A stretch of DNA of 64,000 nucleotides from Streptomyces mangrovi (GTDB taxonomy: Bacteria > Actinomycetota > Actinomycetes > Streptomycetales > Streptomycetaceae): positions 100,183 through 164,182 of the forward strand of contig NZ_FOSG01000013.1 in NCBI RefSeq assembly GCF_900114215.1. Reading direction: 5' to 3'. Under the pieces are notes generated by a model, which was given only the letters and a program-made list of their open reading frames with translations, was not told where the DNA came from and did no database searches. Of this stretch, positions 25,439 to 33,975 are shown one piece after another (the first letter of the stretch is position 1; each line of letters begins with the position of its first letter). A program made the position numbers and the translations under genes.

Positions 25439-26179
25439 TCAGTCGCGGTCGTACAGCGGGCGCCCCGGCAGGGCTCCCTCCGGCGGCAGCAGGGCCAGAT
25501 CCAGACCGCGCACCAGGCGCGCGCGGAGTGTCTCGTCCGCCGCGAGCGCGGCGGCCACCCGCCCGGCGGTCTCGCGCGGCGGCGCGGCCGGGTCCAGGCG
25601 CAGGGCCAGCACTCCGTCGGTGCCGCGGCCGGGCCCCAGCCGGGCGGCGCTCACCGCGGGCTCGGCGGCCAGCACCGTGCGCAGCGCCTCGGTGACGGCC
25701 GGGTCCTCCAGCGGATCGGCGGCCTCCGCGCGGCCCTCGGCGAGGGCCAGCAGCGCGGGGCCGGTGAGCTGGTAGGTCACCGGCCCGGCGAGATCCAGCA
25801 CGAGGGTGTCGGCGCCCTCCTGGGCGAGAGCCTGGAGCGCCTGGCGCAGGGGGACGGCGACCGGACGGGCCTGAGGGCGCCAGCGGGCCAGGCTGTCGGT
25901 GGAGGTGAAGGCCGGCAGGGCCTTCCGCCCGCCCGGCGCGCTGAGCGTGGGCACCGCCATGTCGCTGGTCTTCTCCCGGCGCAGACCGTCCTCGCCGGTC
26001 TCCACCTCGCCGAGGACGGCGACCACGGGCACCAGCAGCCGGGCCCTGGCCAGGGCGGCCAGCACCTCCGGCTCGGCGGTGCGGTCCTGTGCCCAGGCGG
26101 CCAGCGCCCGGGCGAGTGCGGGGTCGGCCGAGCCGTCGTCGCCGGAGAAGCCGGGATCGGGGATGTTCTTGAGCGCCAC
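25439..26179 (-). CDS. SseB family protein
   Basis: 246-residue protein of the SseB N-terminal-domain family. The family start MALKNIPDPGFSGDDG with the following helix ALARALAAWAQD is clear, as is the central RLLVPVVAVLGE and ALPAFTSTDSLARWRP. The second half (about 140-246) repeats an SseB-like fold with VTYQLTGPALLALAEG. Members are linked loosely to serine sensitivity and to type VII secretion regions, but no activity is established. It is convergent with DUF1844; the gap (25340-25438) holds two copies of GTCCGGCACGGCCGTCC. Confidence 0.86.
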   Translation of the reverse strand: MALKNIPDPGFSGDDGSADPALARALAAWAQDRTAEPEVLAALARARLLVPVVAVLGEVETGEDGLRREKTSDMAVPTLSAPGGRKALPAFTSTDSLARWRPQARPVAVPLRQALQALAQEGADTLVLDLAGPVTYQLTGPALLALAEGRAEAADPLEDPAVTEALRTVLAAEPAVSAARLGPGRGTDGVLALRLDPAAPPRETAGRVAAALAADETLRARLVRGLDLALLPPEGALPGRPLYDRD

Positions 26180-26201
26180 GCCTCGAGGGTATCCGCCCGG
26201 T

Positions 26202-27464
26202 TCAGACGGTCTGCCCCCCGGCCCGCTCCCCGCTGCGCACCCCTTGTCGCTTCGCCGGCCGGTCGCCCCGGTACAGCAGTACGGCGCAGAGCACCAGCAG
26301 CAGGCCGGCGACCGCGGCGGCGGGCGCCAGCCGGCCGCCGTACCCGCGCTCGGTGGCCGGACCGGCGCCGAAGTACTCCTTCGGATAGGCCTCGGCCACC
26401 GGCTGCTGCCGCCGCGGCTCGATCTTCGCGCCCAGCTCGATGGCGGCGGCCGGGTCGACGATCCCGCTGCCCAGGTCGTCGCTGCGCCCGCCGGGCGGGG
26501 TGTTCCGGGCGGTCTGCGCGATCAGCTCCTTGATCTGCGCCGGACTGAGATCGGGGTGGGCGGCCCGTACCAGTGCCACGCAGCCGGAGACGAAGGCGGC
26601 CGCGGCACTGGTGCCCCAGCCCTCGTAGTACTCGCGGTCGGGGTAGGTGATGATCACATCGTCGCCGGGGGCGCTGACGGTCGCGTACCAGCGGCGCGTG
26701 GAGAAGGGGGCGCGCCGGCCGGTGCGGTCCACCGCGGTCACGGCGATCACGCCGGGGTAGGCGGCCGGATAGGAGGCCCGGTCGCCCCTCTCCCCTCCGT
26801 TGCCGGCGGAGGCGACCACCACCGAGCCCTTGCCCAGCGCGTAGCGGACGGCGGCGTCCTCGGACGGGTCGGGGTGGGCGGAGGCGCTGTCGTCGCCCAG
26901 GGAGAGGTTGATGACGTCGGCGCCCTGGTCGGCGGCCCAGCGGATGCCCTCGGCCAGCGCCTCGCCACGCTCCTCGCGAGCTCTCTTCCGCTGCGGGTCG
27001 CCGTCCTCCAGCAGGACGCGCACGGGCAGGATCCGCGCCTCGGGCGCGACTCCGAGGACTCCCTGCGAGTCGCCGGGGCCATGGCCGCGTCCGGCGATGA
27101 TCCCGGCCATCGCGGTGCCGTGGCGGGCCCAGTGCTCGTCGCCCCGGCGGGCCCCGAAGCCGATGAGGTCCCTGCCCTTCAGCACCCGGCCGCGCAGGTC
27201 GGGGTGGCCGGCGTCGACCCCCGTGTCGAGCACGGCGACGGTGACGCCCTGCCCCCTGGTGGTGTTCCAGGCGTCGCGCGCGCCCACCGCGTCCAGGCCC
27301 CACTGCCGGTCGCGTACCTCGTCGGCGTGCGCGGCGGGCGCGGTCAGCAGGAGGCAGGCGCAGAGCACCGCGAACGCCGACAGCGCGGAGAGCAGCCCGG
27401 CGGCGCGGCGGGAACGGCGGGTGTGCGGGGGGTTCGCGGTGGCGGGGAGGCCCGTCGTGTTCAT
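26202..27464 (-). CDS. mycosin-like S8 serine protease
   Basis: 420-residue membrane-anchored subtilase. A Sec signal (residues about 15-48, ending AHADEV) precedes the catalytic domain with Asp in VAVLDTGVDAGHPDLRG, His in RHGTAMAGIIAG and Ser in GWGTSAAAAFVSG. A transmembrane segment near the C terminus (AAAVAGLLLVLCAVLLY) and a basic tail anchor it with the protease outside. This layout matches mycosins of type VII secretion, but no ESX genes are in the window. The start overlaps the upstream gene stop by ATGA, so both are one operon. Confidence 0.93.
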   Translation of the reverse strand: MNTTGLPATANPPHTRRSRRAAGLLSALSAFAVLCACLLLTAPAAHADEVRDRQWGLDAVGARDAWNTTRGQGVTVAVLDTGVDAGHPDLRGRVLKGRDLIGFGARRGDEHWARHGTAMAGIIAGRGHGPGDSQGVLGVAPEARILPVRVLLEDGDPQRKRAREERGEALAEGIRWAADQGADVINLSLGDDSASAHPDPSEDAAVRYALGKGSVVVASAGNGGERGDRASYPAAYPGVIAVTAVDRTGRRAPFSTRRWYATVSAPGDDVIITYPDREYYEGWGTSAAAAFVSGCVALVRAAHPDLSPAQIKELIAQTARNTPPGGRSDDLGSGIVDPAAAIELGAKIEPRRQQPVAEAYPKEYFGAGPATERGYGGRLAPAAAVAGLLLVLCAVLLYRGDRPAKRQGVRSGERAGGQTV

Positions 27465-28405
27465 CGGTCCTGTCCGGTTTCCTGGGCGACGATGCGGCGC
27501 AGGCCGCGCTCGATGCGGTCGGCGATGCCGCGGGCGTCGTGGCCGAGGCCCGCCTGGGCGGGTGCGGTGGTCTGGTCCTCCAGGACCGCCTCGGAGGCCG
27601 GCTGCGGGTCGCCGACGGTACGGCCGTCGGCGAAGCCGGAGACGGTGTAGACCACCACGGGGGCGTCGACGAGCGGCCGTACCGTCCAGCTCGCGCGCTG
27701 GGCGTCGCCGAAGCGGGCCGCGGCGGTGCCGCGCGCCGCGTACGGACGGGGCATCAGATCGGCGCGCAGTTCCAGGTTCTCCTCGTCGAACCGCTCGCGC
27801 AGGGCGCGCATGTCCTTCTCGTCGGACTCGGTGAACAGCAGCCCGACCGTGGTGACGCCGCTGCCGGTCTCGTCCGTGTACGTGGCGCGCAGCAGCCGCT
27901 CGCAGCCGGCCGGCGCGAGGATCCCGGCCAGCGGAGGGTCGAAGGCGTCGCGGCAGCCGGCGTCGGGGGCGACCGCCACCCGGGTCCAGCGCCGGTCGGC
28001 GCGTCCCGGTCCGGCGCCCCTGCCGCGCAGGGTGCGGGGGAAGAGCGTGTCGACGGGTATCTCGCGCCACAGCGAGCGCGTCTCGGCGTAGTCGGCCGCG
28101 GGACGCTCGCCGGAGTCGCCGGCGAGCCAGACCCCGGCGGCGGCCCCGCCCAGCAGCCCGAAGCCCAGGACGAGGCAGACGGCCGCTGCGGCGGTGCGGG
28201 CCGGCCCGCGCACGCGCCGCCCCGGCCCCGGGGCGGCGACCGGTGCGTCCGGGTACACCAGGGGGCCGGTGAACCGCGGTGGCGGCGGCCCCGTCGCTAT
28301 CGGGGGCGCGGCGGCCGCGACCCGGGGAGCTCTCGGCGGCACGGCGGGCCGCGGTGGCAGGACGGGTGGGAGCGGAGCCCGGACCGGGTCGGCCTCAGTG
28401 CTCAC
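27461..28405 (-). CDS. Pro-rich single-pass membrane protein, partner of the S8 protease
   Basis: 314-residue unrecognised protein. The cytosolic start (about 60 residues) is Pro/Ala-rich, one transmembrane helix follows (AAVCLVLGFGLLGGAAAGVWL), and the outside domain of about 220 residues has two cysteines (AGCRDAF, GCERLL) that could pair. Translationally coupled to the S8 protease. Candidate roles are substrate, chaperone or inhibitor of the protease. The second GTG (28403-28405) is preferred because GAGGGGG lies five bases before it; an in-frame GTG at 28411 is an alternative. A -10 TAGAGT lies at 28515-28520 (minus). Confidence 0.75.
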   Translation of the reverse strand: MSTEADPVRAPLPPVLPPRPAVPPRAPRVAAAAPPIATGPPPPRFTGPLVYPDAPVAAPGPGRRVRGPARTAAAAVCLVLGFGLLGGAAAGVWLAGDSGERPAADYAETRSLWREIPVDTLFPRTLRGRGAGPGRADRRWTRVAVAPDAGCRDAFDPPLAGILAPAGCERLLRATYTDETGSGVTTVGLLFTESDEKDMRALRERFDEENLELRADLMPRPYAARGTAAARFGDAQRASWTVRPLVDAPVVVYTVSGFADGRTVGDPQPASEAVLEDQTTAPAQAGLGHDARGIADRIERGLRRIVAQETGQDR

Positions 28406-28646
28406 CGGCACCCCCTCGTGTTCTGTGCCGCCCCGTCGAGTCCCTTTCGGGGCAGGCCGGTCGGTATCGGGACATCACACCGCTGACCAGCGGCCGACGG
28501 TGATGTGCGCGTCACTCTACGGGGATCCGGCACGGTGGCGGCAACCCGCGTCCCGGCCTCCGCGCGGGGCTCCGGTCCCGTGTGCGGGACCGAGCCGCCG
28601 CCACCGGGTCTGTCGCGGGCACGGTGGACTCTGGCAAGCTGCCGGG

Positions 28647-29861
28647 GTGTTCGACGCGACCGCTGATCCCGCAGCCGACCGGGCCCGCTACGACCGGGCC
28701 ACCGCCCATCTCGACGCGCCGCTCGCCGTCGTCGACCTGGCGGCGTTCGACGCCAACGCCGCCGATCTGGTGCGCCGCGCCGACGGCAAGCCCGTCCGCG
28801 TGGCCAGCAAGTCCGTGCGCTGCCGCGCCCTGCTGGAGCGCGCGCTGGCGCGGGACGGGTTCGCCGGGGTCATGAGTTTCACGCTCGCCGAGTCGCTGTG
28901 GCTGGCCCGCTGCGGGTTCGACGACGTCCTGCTCGCCTACCCGTCGGCGGACCGGGCCGGTTACGCCGAGCTGGCCTCCGATCCGAAGCTGGCCGCAGCC
29001 GTGACGGTGATGGTCGACGACCCCGCACAGCTCGCCCTGATCGACGCGGCCCGCGGCGGCGGACGCGAGGAGATACGGGTCTGCCTGGAGCTGGACGCCT
29101 CGCTGTGGCTGCTGGGGGGCCGGGTGCGGATCGGCGCACGGCGCTCGCCGCTGCACTCCCCCGCCCAACTGGCCGAGCTGGCCCGGTCGGTGGCGCGCCG
29201 GCCCGGCTTCCGGCTGGTGGGCCTGATGGCGTACGAGGGGCACATCGCGGGTGTGGGCGACGCTCCCCCCGGGCGCCCGCTGCGCGCGCGGGCGGTGCGG
29301 CTGATGCAGTCGGCCGCGCGGCGCGAGCTGGTCCAGCGGCGCGCGGCGGCGGTACGCGCGGTGCGGGCGGTGGCGCCGGACCTGGAGTTCGTCAACGGCG
29401 GCGGGACCGGGAGCGTGCAGCACACCGCCGCCGAGGAGGCGGTCACCGAGATCGCCGCGGGTTCGGGGCTGCTGATGCCCCGCCTGTTCGACCACTACAC
29501 CTCGTTCTCCGGCCGTCCCGCGGCGCTGTTCGCGCAGCCGGTGGTGCGGCGGCCCGGAGTGGGCGTGGTGACGGTGCTCGGCGGCGGCTATCCGGCCTCC
29601 GGCGCGGCGGGCCGGGACCGGCTGCCGGTGCCGTATCTGCCGGCCGGGCTGCGCTACGACCCGGCGGAGGGGCCGGGCGAGGTGCAGACGCCGCTGCTCG
29701 GACCGCCCGCCGACGACCTGCTGATCGGCGACAAGGTGTGGTTCCGGCACGCCAAGGCAGGGGAGCTCTGCGAGCGTTTCGCGGCACTGCACCTGATCGA
29801 GGGCGACCGGGTGGCGGCGACGGTGCCGACCTACCGCGGCGAGGGCCGCACCTTCCTCTGA
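28647..29861 (+). CDS. amino acid deaminase/aldolase (fold type III PLP enzyme)
   Basis: 404-residue PLP enzyme with the alanine-racemase N-terminal barrel and a D-threonine-aldolase-like C-terminal domain. The predicted Schiff-base lysine is K55 in VRVASKSVRC; LMAYEGHIAG and FVNGGGTGS are phosphate- and substrate-loop regions, and a late DHYTSF and DKVWFRHAKAGELCERF contain candidate metal/PLP contacts. It could be a D-amino-acid dehydratase or aldolase; the substrate is not identifiable. The GTG lies six bases after CAAGCT, suggesting a leaderless mRNA. Divergent from the S8 operon. Confidence 0.85.
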   Translation: MFDATADPAADRARYDRATAHLDAPLAVVDLAAFDANAADLVRRADGKPVRVASKSVRCRALLERALARDGFAGVMSFTLAESLWLARCGFDDVLLAYPSADRAGYAELASDPKLAAAVTVMVDDPAQLALIDAARGGGREEIRVCLELDASLWLLGGRVRIGARRSPLHSPAQLAELARSVARRPGFRLVGLMAYEGHIAGVGDAPPGRPLRARAVRLMQSAARRELVQRRAAAVRAVRAVAPDLEFVNGGGTGSVQHTAAEEAVTEIAAGSGLLMPRLFDHYTSFSGRPAALFAQPVVRRPGVGVVTVLGGGYPASGAAGRDRLPVPYLPAGLRYDPAEGPGEVQTPLLGPPADDLLIGDKVWFRHAKAGELCERFAALHLIEGDRVAATVPTYRGEGRTFL

Positions 29862-29946
29862 GCTTCCCCGGCCACCGGGCTTCCCGGCCCGGCCTGCCCG
29901 TGTCGTGCCGGGGCGGGCCGGGGCGGGCCGGGGGCCGGGGCGGGTC

Positions 29947-30918
29947 TCAGACCTCCATGCCGGGGCCGCCGGCGGCGCGGACGCCGGCCACGATCCGGTC
30001 CATCTCGCCGGGGTCCGGGGCGTCGGCGTGGATGTCGAAGCCCAGACGCATCACCAGCATCCGGCCGCTGCCGTCGGGCGCGGGGAAGACCACGGTTTCC
30101 ACGTACGCGTCGGGCTCCAGCTCGTTGGCGATCCGCCAGCGCACCCGGTGGCCCTTCTGCCCCGCGACGGTGACCTCGCCAAAGGAGACCACCTCGTGCT
30201 CCTCGATCCCGCCGTAGCCCCTGGTGTCGTAGGACTCCTCGGCGTGACGGGCGATGTCCGCCTCGGCCATCGCCCGCGGGCCCGCACCCGTGGGGTCGTC
30301 GGCGGCCCGCAGGGAGACACCGGCGCGGACGCAGGTGAGGGAGGCGTCCCCGGGACAGGGGTAGGAGCCGGAGGACAGCCAGATCCCGCTGTCGGTCTCC
30401 GACTCGTTCCAGCCCTCGGGGACGGGGACGCTGACGCCGTTGACGCGGTCGACCGCGGTGCCGGGGGTGCCGTCGTCGCCCTCCTCGCCCCCCGGGCCTC
30501 TGTCCGGCTCGTCCTCCTCCGGCCCGCCGGACGGCGCTCCGCCGGGCTTCCCGTCCTCGCCGGCGGTGGCGCCGGGCCGCGCCCGCCGGTCGTCAAAGCC
30601 GTCGGAGCCGCCGGAGCCGCCGAGCAGGAGCAGTCCTCCCGCCAAAAGCGCGCTCACCACGACCGCGGCGGCTATGACGGCGGCCACCAGCGGCCCGCGC
30701 GACGGCCTCGCCTCCGGTTCCCGTGGGAGGACGGCCGGCTGCCCGTACGGGGGGTGCGTGTCCCGGGTGCCGTACATGTCGTGGACCTCGTGTGCGCCGG
30801 AGCCGGCGGTCCGGGTGTGTCCGGTCCAGGCCGAACCGTCCCACCAGCGCTCCGGTGCCGGGCCGGGGCCCGTGTGCCCGGGGTCCGCGTACCAGCCGGG
30901 CGGTGTCATCATGCTCAC
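29947..30918 (-). CDS. DUF2510 domain membrane protein
   Basis: 323-residue protein. A DUF2510 motif opens it (TPPGWYADPG, then ERWWDGSAWTGHTR), a short domain typical of actinobacterial membrane proteins. One transmembrane helix (about 95-118, VAAVIAAAVVVSALLAGGLLLL) is followed by an acidic Gly/Asp/Glu linker and an external domain of about 150 residues with a CPGDASLTC pair. Function unknown. The GTG 30916-30918 is preferred since TACTGT lies seven bases upstream, giving a leaderless mRNA; ATG at 30912 is the alternative. Confidence 0.8.
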   Translation of the reverse strand: MSMMTPPGWYADPGHTGPGPAPERWWDGSAWTGHTRTAGSGAHEVHDMYGTRDTHPPYGQPAVLPREPEARPSRGPLVAAVIAAAVVVSALLAGGLLLLGGSGGSDGFDDRRARPGATAGEDGKPGGAPSGGPEEDEPDRGPGGEEGDDGTPGTAVDRVNGVSVPVPEGWNESETDSGIWLSSGSYPCPGDASLTCVRAGVSLRAADDPTGAGPRAMAEADIARHAEESYDTRGYGGIEEHEVVSFGEVTVAGQKGHRVRWRIANELEPDAYVETVVFPAPDGSGRMLVMRLGFDIHADAPDPGEMDRIVAGVRAAGGPGMEV

Positions 30919-31060
30919 GGCGTGCACAGTAGCGCCAACCGGCGCCCGGGAGGACCGGTGCGCCCCCATCGGCCGCGACGGCGCGGGGTACGCCCCGGCA
31001 TGCCGCGGTCCGCCGGGAGTCCGGCGTCGGCGGGCCGGGAGCCGCGGCGACGCGCGCCGG

Positions 31061-31882
31061 TCAGGACGGCGGAGCGGCCGGGCGGTCGGTCGGCGGGCCG
31101 GAGGGTGCGGCGGCCAGCGCCGCGCCGAGCACGGCCGGCGCCTCGGTCAGCGAGGGCCCGTACCAGGTCAGATGCCGCCCGCTGACGAGGGCCGCGGGCA
31201 GACCGGGGAACGCCTCGGGGCCGTCGTCGGCGGTGAAGCGGTACGGCTCGTCGGGCAGCACCACGAGATCGGCCCGGCCCGGCTCGTTCAGCTCCCCGAT
31301 CCCGGCGCGCGGATAGCGCTCGGCGTGGCCGGCGTAGGCGTTGCGCACACCGAGGCGGGCCAGGATGTCGCCCGCGAAGGTGTCCCGGCCCAGCACCATC
31401 CACGGCCGCCGCCAGACCGGCACCACGGCGGTGGCCTCGACCGCGGGCCGCAGCGCGCTCCAGGCGTCCTCGGCCTCGTCCAGCCAGGCGGGCCGGGGCA
31501 GTCCGCACCCGGCGGTGAGCACCCGGTCCAGTTCGGCGAACGCCTGCGGAAGCGTGCGGATCTCGGTGACCAGTACCTCGATGCCCGCGCCGCGCAGGGC
31601 GGCGAGGTCGGCGGGGCGGTTCTCCTCCTCGTTGGCGACGACCAGATCGGGACGGAGGGCCGCGATCCGCTCCAGGTCGGGGTTCTTGGTGCCCCGCACC
31701 CGCGCCACGTCCAGGCCGGGCGGATGGCTGCACCAGTCGGTGGCCCCGACCAGCAGTTCCGGGCCGGTGGCGGCCACCGCCTCGGTCAGCGACGGCACCA
31801 GCGAGACGACGCGGCGGACGGTGCCGCGGCTTTGGGGCCGGGTCCGGAGGGAGGGAGTCCGGTGCCGTCGTGCGGTCGCCAT
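31061..31882 (-). CDS. helical backbone metal receptor (BtuF-like, no signal)
   Basis: 273-residue protein of the class III periplasmic-binding fold used for vitamin B12 and iron complexes. Family blocks: VRRVVSLVPSLTEAVAATG, GATDWCSHPPGL, RGTKNPDLERIAALRPDLVVA, and PWMVLGRDTFAGDILARLGV. It has no lipobox or signal peptide: the N terminus is basic and hydrophilic, so it seems cytosolic, which is odd for a receptor. It could act as a metal or cobalamin binder inside the cell. The ATG lies six bases after TAGGCT (minus 31889-31894), a leaderless arrangement. Confidence 0.85.
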   Translation of the reverse strand: MATARRHRTPSLRTRPQSRGTVRRVVSLVPSLTEAVAATGPELLVGATDWCSHPPGLDVARVRGTKNPDLERIAALRPDLVVANEEENRPADLAALRGAGIEVLVTEIRTLPQAFAELDRVLTAGCGLPRPAWLDEAEDAWSALRPAVEATAVVPVWRRPWMVLGRDTFAGDILARLGVRNAYAGHAERYPRAGIGELNEPGRADLVVLPDEPYRFTADDGPEAFPGLPAALVSGRHLTWYGPSLTEAPAVLGAALAAAPSGPPTDRPAAPPS

Positions 31883-31952
31883 GCGGTCAGCCTAGGCCCT
31901 GTCCCGCCGCGGGGAGGGCCCGGCTGTCGGACCGGTGCGGCATGATCGGTGC

Positions 31953-32906
31953 GTGACCACGCGACGCCTGATGCTCCTCGATGCCGCATCCCTGTACTAC
32001 CGCGCCTACTTCGGGGTTCCCGAGTCGGTCAGGGCGCCCGACGGCACCCCGGTCAACGCGGTGCGCGGGCTGCTGGACTTCATCGCCCGCCTGGTGCGCG
32101 ACCACCGCCCCGACGATCTGGTCGCCTGTATGGACAACGACTGGCGGCCGCACTGGCGGGTCGAGCTGATCCCGTCCTACAAGGCGCACCGGGTGGCGGA
32201 GGAGTCCGACCGGGGTCCGGACGTGGTAGGGGCCTCCCCGGCGAAGCCGGGGGAAGAGACGCCCGACGCCCTCTCCCCCCAGATCCCGGTGATCGAGGAG
32301 GTGCTGGACGCGGTCGGCATCGCCCGGGTCGGCGCGGACGGCTACGAGGCCGACGACGTCATCGGCACCCTCGCCCGCCGGGCCGGCGGCCCGGTGGACG
32401 TCGTCACCGGCGACCGCGACCTGTTCCAGCTCGTCGACGACGCGCGCGGGGTGCGGGTGCTCTACCCCGTCAAGGGCATGGGCGACCCCATGGTCGTCGA
32501 CGAGGCGGCCCTGCGGGAGAAGTACGGCGTGGAGAGCGGGTCGGCGTACGCGGATCTGGCCCTGCTGCGCGGCGACCCGAGCGACGGGCTGCCGGGCGTG
32601 GCCGGCGTCGGCGAGAAGACCGCGGCCCGGCTGCTTCAGTCGTACGGCGATCTGGCCGGCATCCTGGCCGCCGTCGGCGATCCCGCCTCCGGGCTGACGC
32701 CGGCGCAGCGGCGGAAGCTGGAGGCGGCACGGGAGTATCTGGCCGTGGCGCCGAAGGTGGTGCGGGTGGCCGGGGACGTGGCGCTTCCGGAGTTCGACCC
32801 GGCGCTTCCGTCCGAGCCGCTGCACGCCCGGGAGCTGGAGGAGCTGGCCGGGCGTTGGGGGCTGGGCGGCTCGCTGCGGCGGCTGCTGGACGCCCTGGCG
32901 GGCTGA
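31953..32906 (+). CDS. 5'-3' exonuclease (Pol I-like FEN domain)
   Basis: 317-residue stand-alone flap nuclease homologous to the N-terminal domain of DNA polymerase I. Metal-binding aspartates are visible in LMLLDAASLYYRAYF, VACMDNDWRPHWR, ADGYEADDVIGTLARR and VVTGDRDLFQLVDD; a helix-hairpin-helix follows as LPGVAGVGEKTAARLL. Residues about 91-105 (VVGASPAKPGEETPD) are an in-frame insertion in the loop before the conserved QIPVIEEVL, coded by a GC-rich hairpin at 32235-32254. GTG lies six bases after CATGAT (31941-31946), so the mRNA is probably leaderless. Confidence 0.93.
   Translation: MTTRRLMLLDAASLYYRAYFGVPESVRAPDGTPVNAVRGLLDFIARLVRDHRPDDLVACMDNDWRPHWRVELIPSYKAHRVAEESDRGPDVVGASPAKPGEETPDALSPQIPVIEEVLDAVGIARVGADGYEADDVIGTLARRAGGPVDVVTGDRDLFQLVDDARGVRVLYPVKGMGDPMVVDEAALREKYGVESGSAYADLALLRGDPSDGLPGVAGVGEKTAARLLQSYGDLAGILAAVGDPASGLTPAQRRKLEAAREYLAVAPKVVRVAGDVALPEFDPALPSEPLHARELEELAGRWGLGGSLRRLLDALAG
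32235..32254 (+). repeat. GC-rich palindrome inside exonuclease gene
   Basis: TCCCCGGC-GAA-GCCGGGGGA: a short near-perfect stem lying inside the reading frame. It codes the non-conserved insertion of the exonuclease and looks like a small inserted palindromic unit. Confidence 0.5.
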
Positions 32907-32969
32907 GTGCCCAGCGGGTCCGCCCTCACGACCCGGGCGACCGTGACGGTCCGGCGGACGTCCCGTAGA

Positions 32970-32985
32970 GTTAGGTATACCTAAC
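32970..32985 (+). promoter_or_regulatory. DtxR/IdeR-type iron box
   Basis: GTTAGGTATACCTAAC, a perfect 16-bp palindrome that keeps the TTAGGT...ACCTAA half-sites of actinobacterial iron-repressor (DmdR/IdeR) boxes, with further CCT to the right. It overlaps a -10-like TAGAGT (32966-32971). The siderophore-interacting protein starts 18 bases later, so repression by iron is expected. Confidence 0.85.
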
Positions 32986-33002
32986 CTCGCGAGGAGAGTT
33001 CC

Positions 33003-33911
33003 GTGGCAGACCGCCCGACCCGCCGCACGCCCCGCCTGAACCGGGCCCGGGTGGTGCGCACCCGGCGCCTGTCGCCCGGCATGGTCCGCGTGGTGCTCGG
33101 CGGTCAGTCCCTGGCCGGTTTCCCGGCCGGCGCGTACACCGACCACTACGTCAAGCTGCTGTTCCCGGCGGAGGGCGTGCGCTACCCCGAGCCCTTCGAC
33201 CTGGCCGACATCCGCGCCCGGCTGCCGCGCGACCAGTGGCCCGTCACCCGCACCTACACCGTGCGCGCCTGGGACGCACAGGCGTGCGAGCTGACCGTGG
33301 ACTTCGTCGTCCACGGCGACGAGGGGCTGGCCGGGCCCTGGGCGGCGCGCGCCGAGCCGGGCGAGGAGGTCCTCTTCCTCGGCCCCGGCGGCGGCTACCG
33401 CCCCTCCCCCGAGGCCGACTGGCACCTGCTGGTGGCCGACGAGAGCGCGCTGCCCGCCGTCGCCGCCTCGCTGGAGGCGGTCCCCGGCGGGGCCCCGGTA
33501 CACGCCTTCGTCGAGGTCGCGGGCCCGGAGGAGGAGCAGGATCTCGCCCTGCCGCCGAACGCCGGACTGCGCTGGCTGCACCGCGGCTCCGGGCGGGTCG
33601 GCGCCCGTCTGGTCGAGGCGGTGCGCGCACTGGACTTCCCGCCCGGCGACGTACAGGCGTTCGTCCACGGCGAGGCGGGCTGGGTACGGGAGTTGCGCCG
33701 CCATCTGCGCACCGAGCGGGGTGTGCCGCGCGAGCGGCTGTCGGTCTCCGGCTACTGGCGCCTGGGCCATGACGAGGACGGCTGGCAGGCGTCGAAGCGG
33801 GAGTGGAACGCGCGGGTGGAGGCGGAGCAGGAGGAAGCGCCCGGCGCCTCCGCTTCCGTCGCCCCGGTCGGGGCGGAGGCCGGAGCGGAGGACGGCGCGC
33901 GCACGCGCTGA
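33003..33911 (+). CDS. siderophore-interacting protein (flavin reductase)
   Basis: 302-residue FAD-dependent ferric-siderophore reductase of the ViuB family, which frees iron from imported siderophores. The FAD-binding barrel has VTRTYTVRAWDAQACELTVDFVVHG with RTYTVR as the flavin motif; the NAD(P)-like domain has GPGGGYRPSPEADWHLLVADESALPAVAASLE; and the C-terminal VHGEAGWVRELRRHL and SGYWRLGHDEDGWQ are signatures. A Glu/Ala/Ser tail of about 30 residues is extra. The GTG follows GAGGAGAG at 32991-32998, and an iron box sits upstream. Confidence 0.95.
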   Translation: MADRPTRRTPRLNRARVVRTRRLSPGMVRVVLGGQSLAGFPAGAYTDHYVKLLFPAEGVRYPEPFDLADIRARLPRDQWPVTRTYTVRAWDAQACELTVDFVVHGDEGLAGPWAARAEPGEEVLFLGPGGGYRPSPEADWHLLVADESALPAVAASLEAVPGGAPVHAFVEVAGPEEEQDLALPPNAGLRWLHRGSGRVGARLVEAVRALDFPPGDVQAFVHGEAGWVRELRRHLRTERGVPRERLSVSGYWRLGHDEDGWQASKREWNARVEAEQEEAPGASASVAPVGAEAGAEDGARTR

Positions 33912-33941
33912 CCGCACGGGGGGCCGTGCCCCGGCCCCGGC

Positions 33942-33975
33942 GCGTACACCTCCGTCAGCCGACGGAGGTGTACGC
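33942..33975 (-). terminator. terminator overlapping the helY stop codon
   Basis: Perfect 15-bp stem with a 4-base loop. The helY stop (33955-33957) lies at the stem-loop junction, so the last six helY codons form one arm. It also lies after the converging siderophore-protein gene (stop 33911) and can work for both. Confidence 0.75.
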
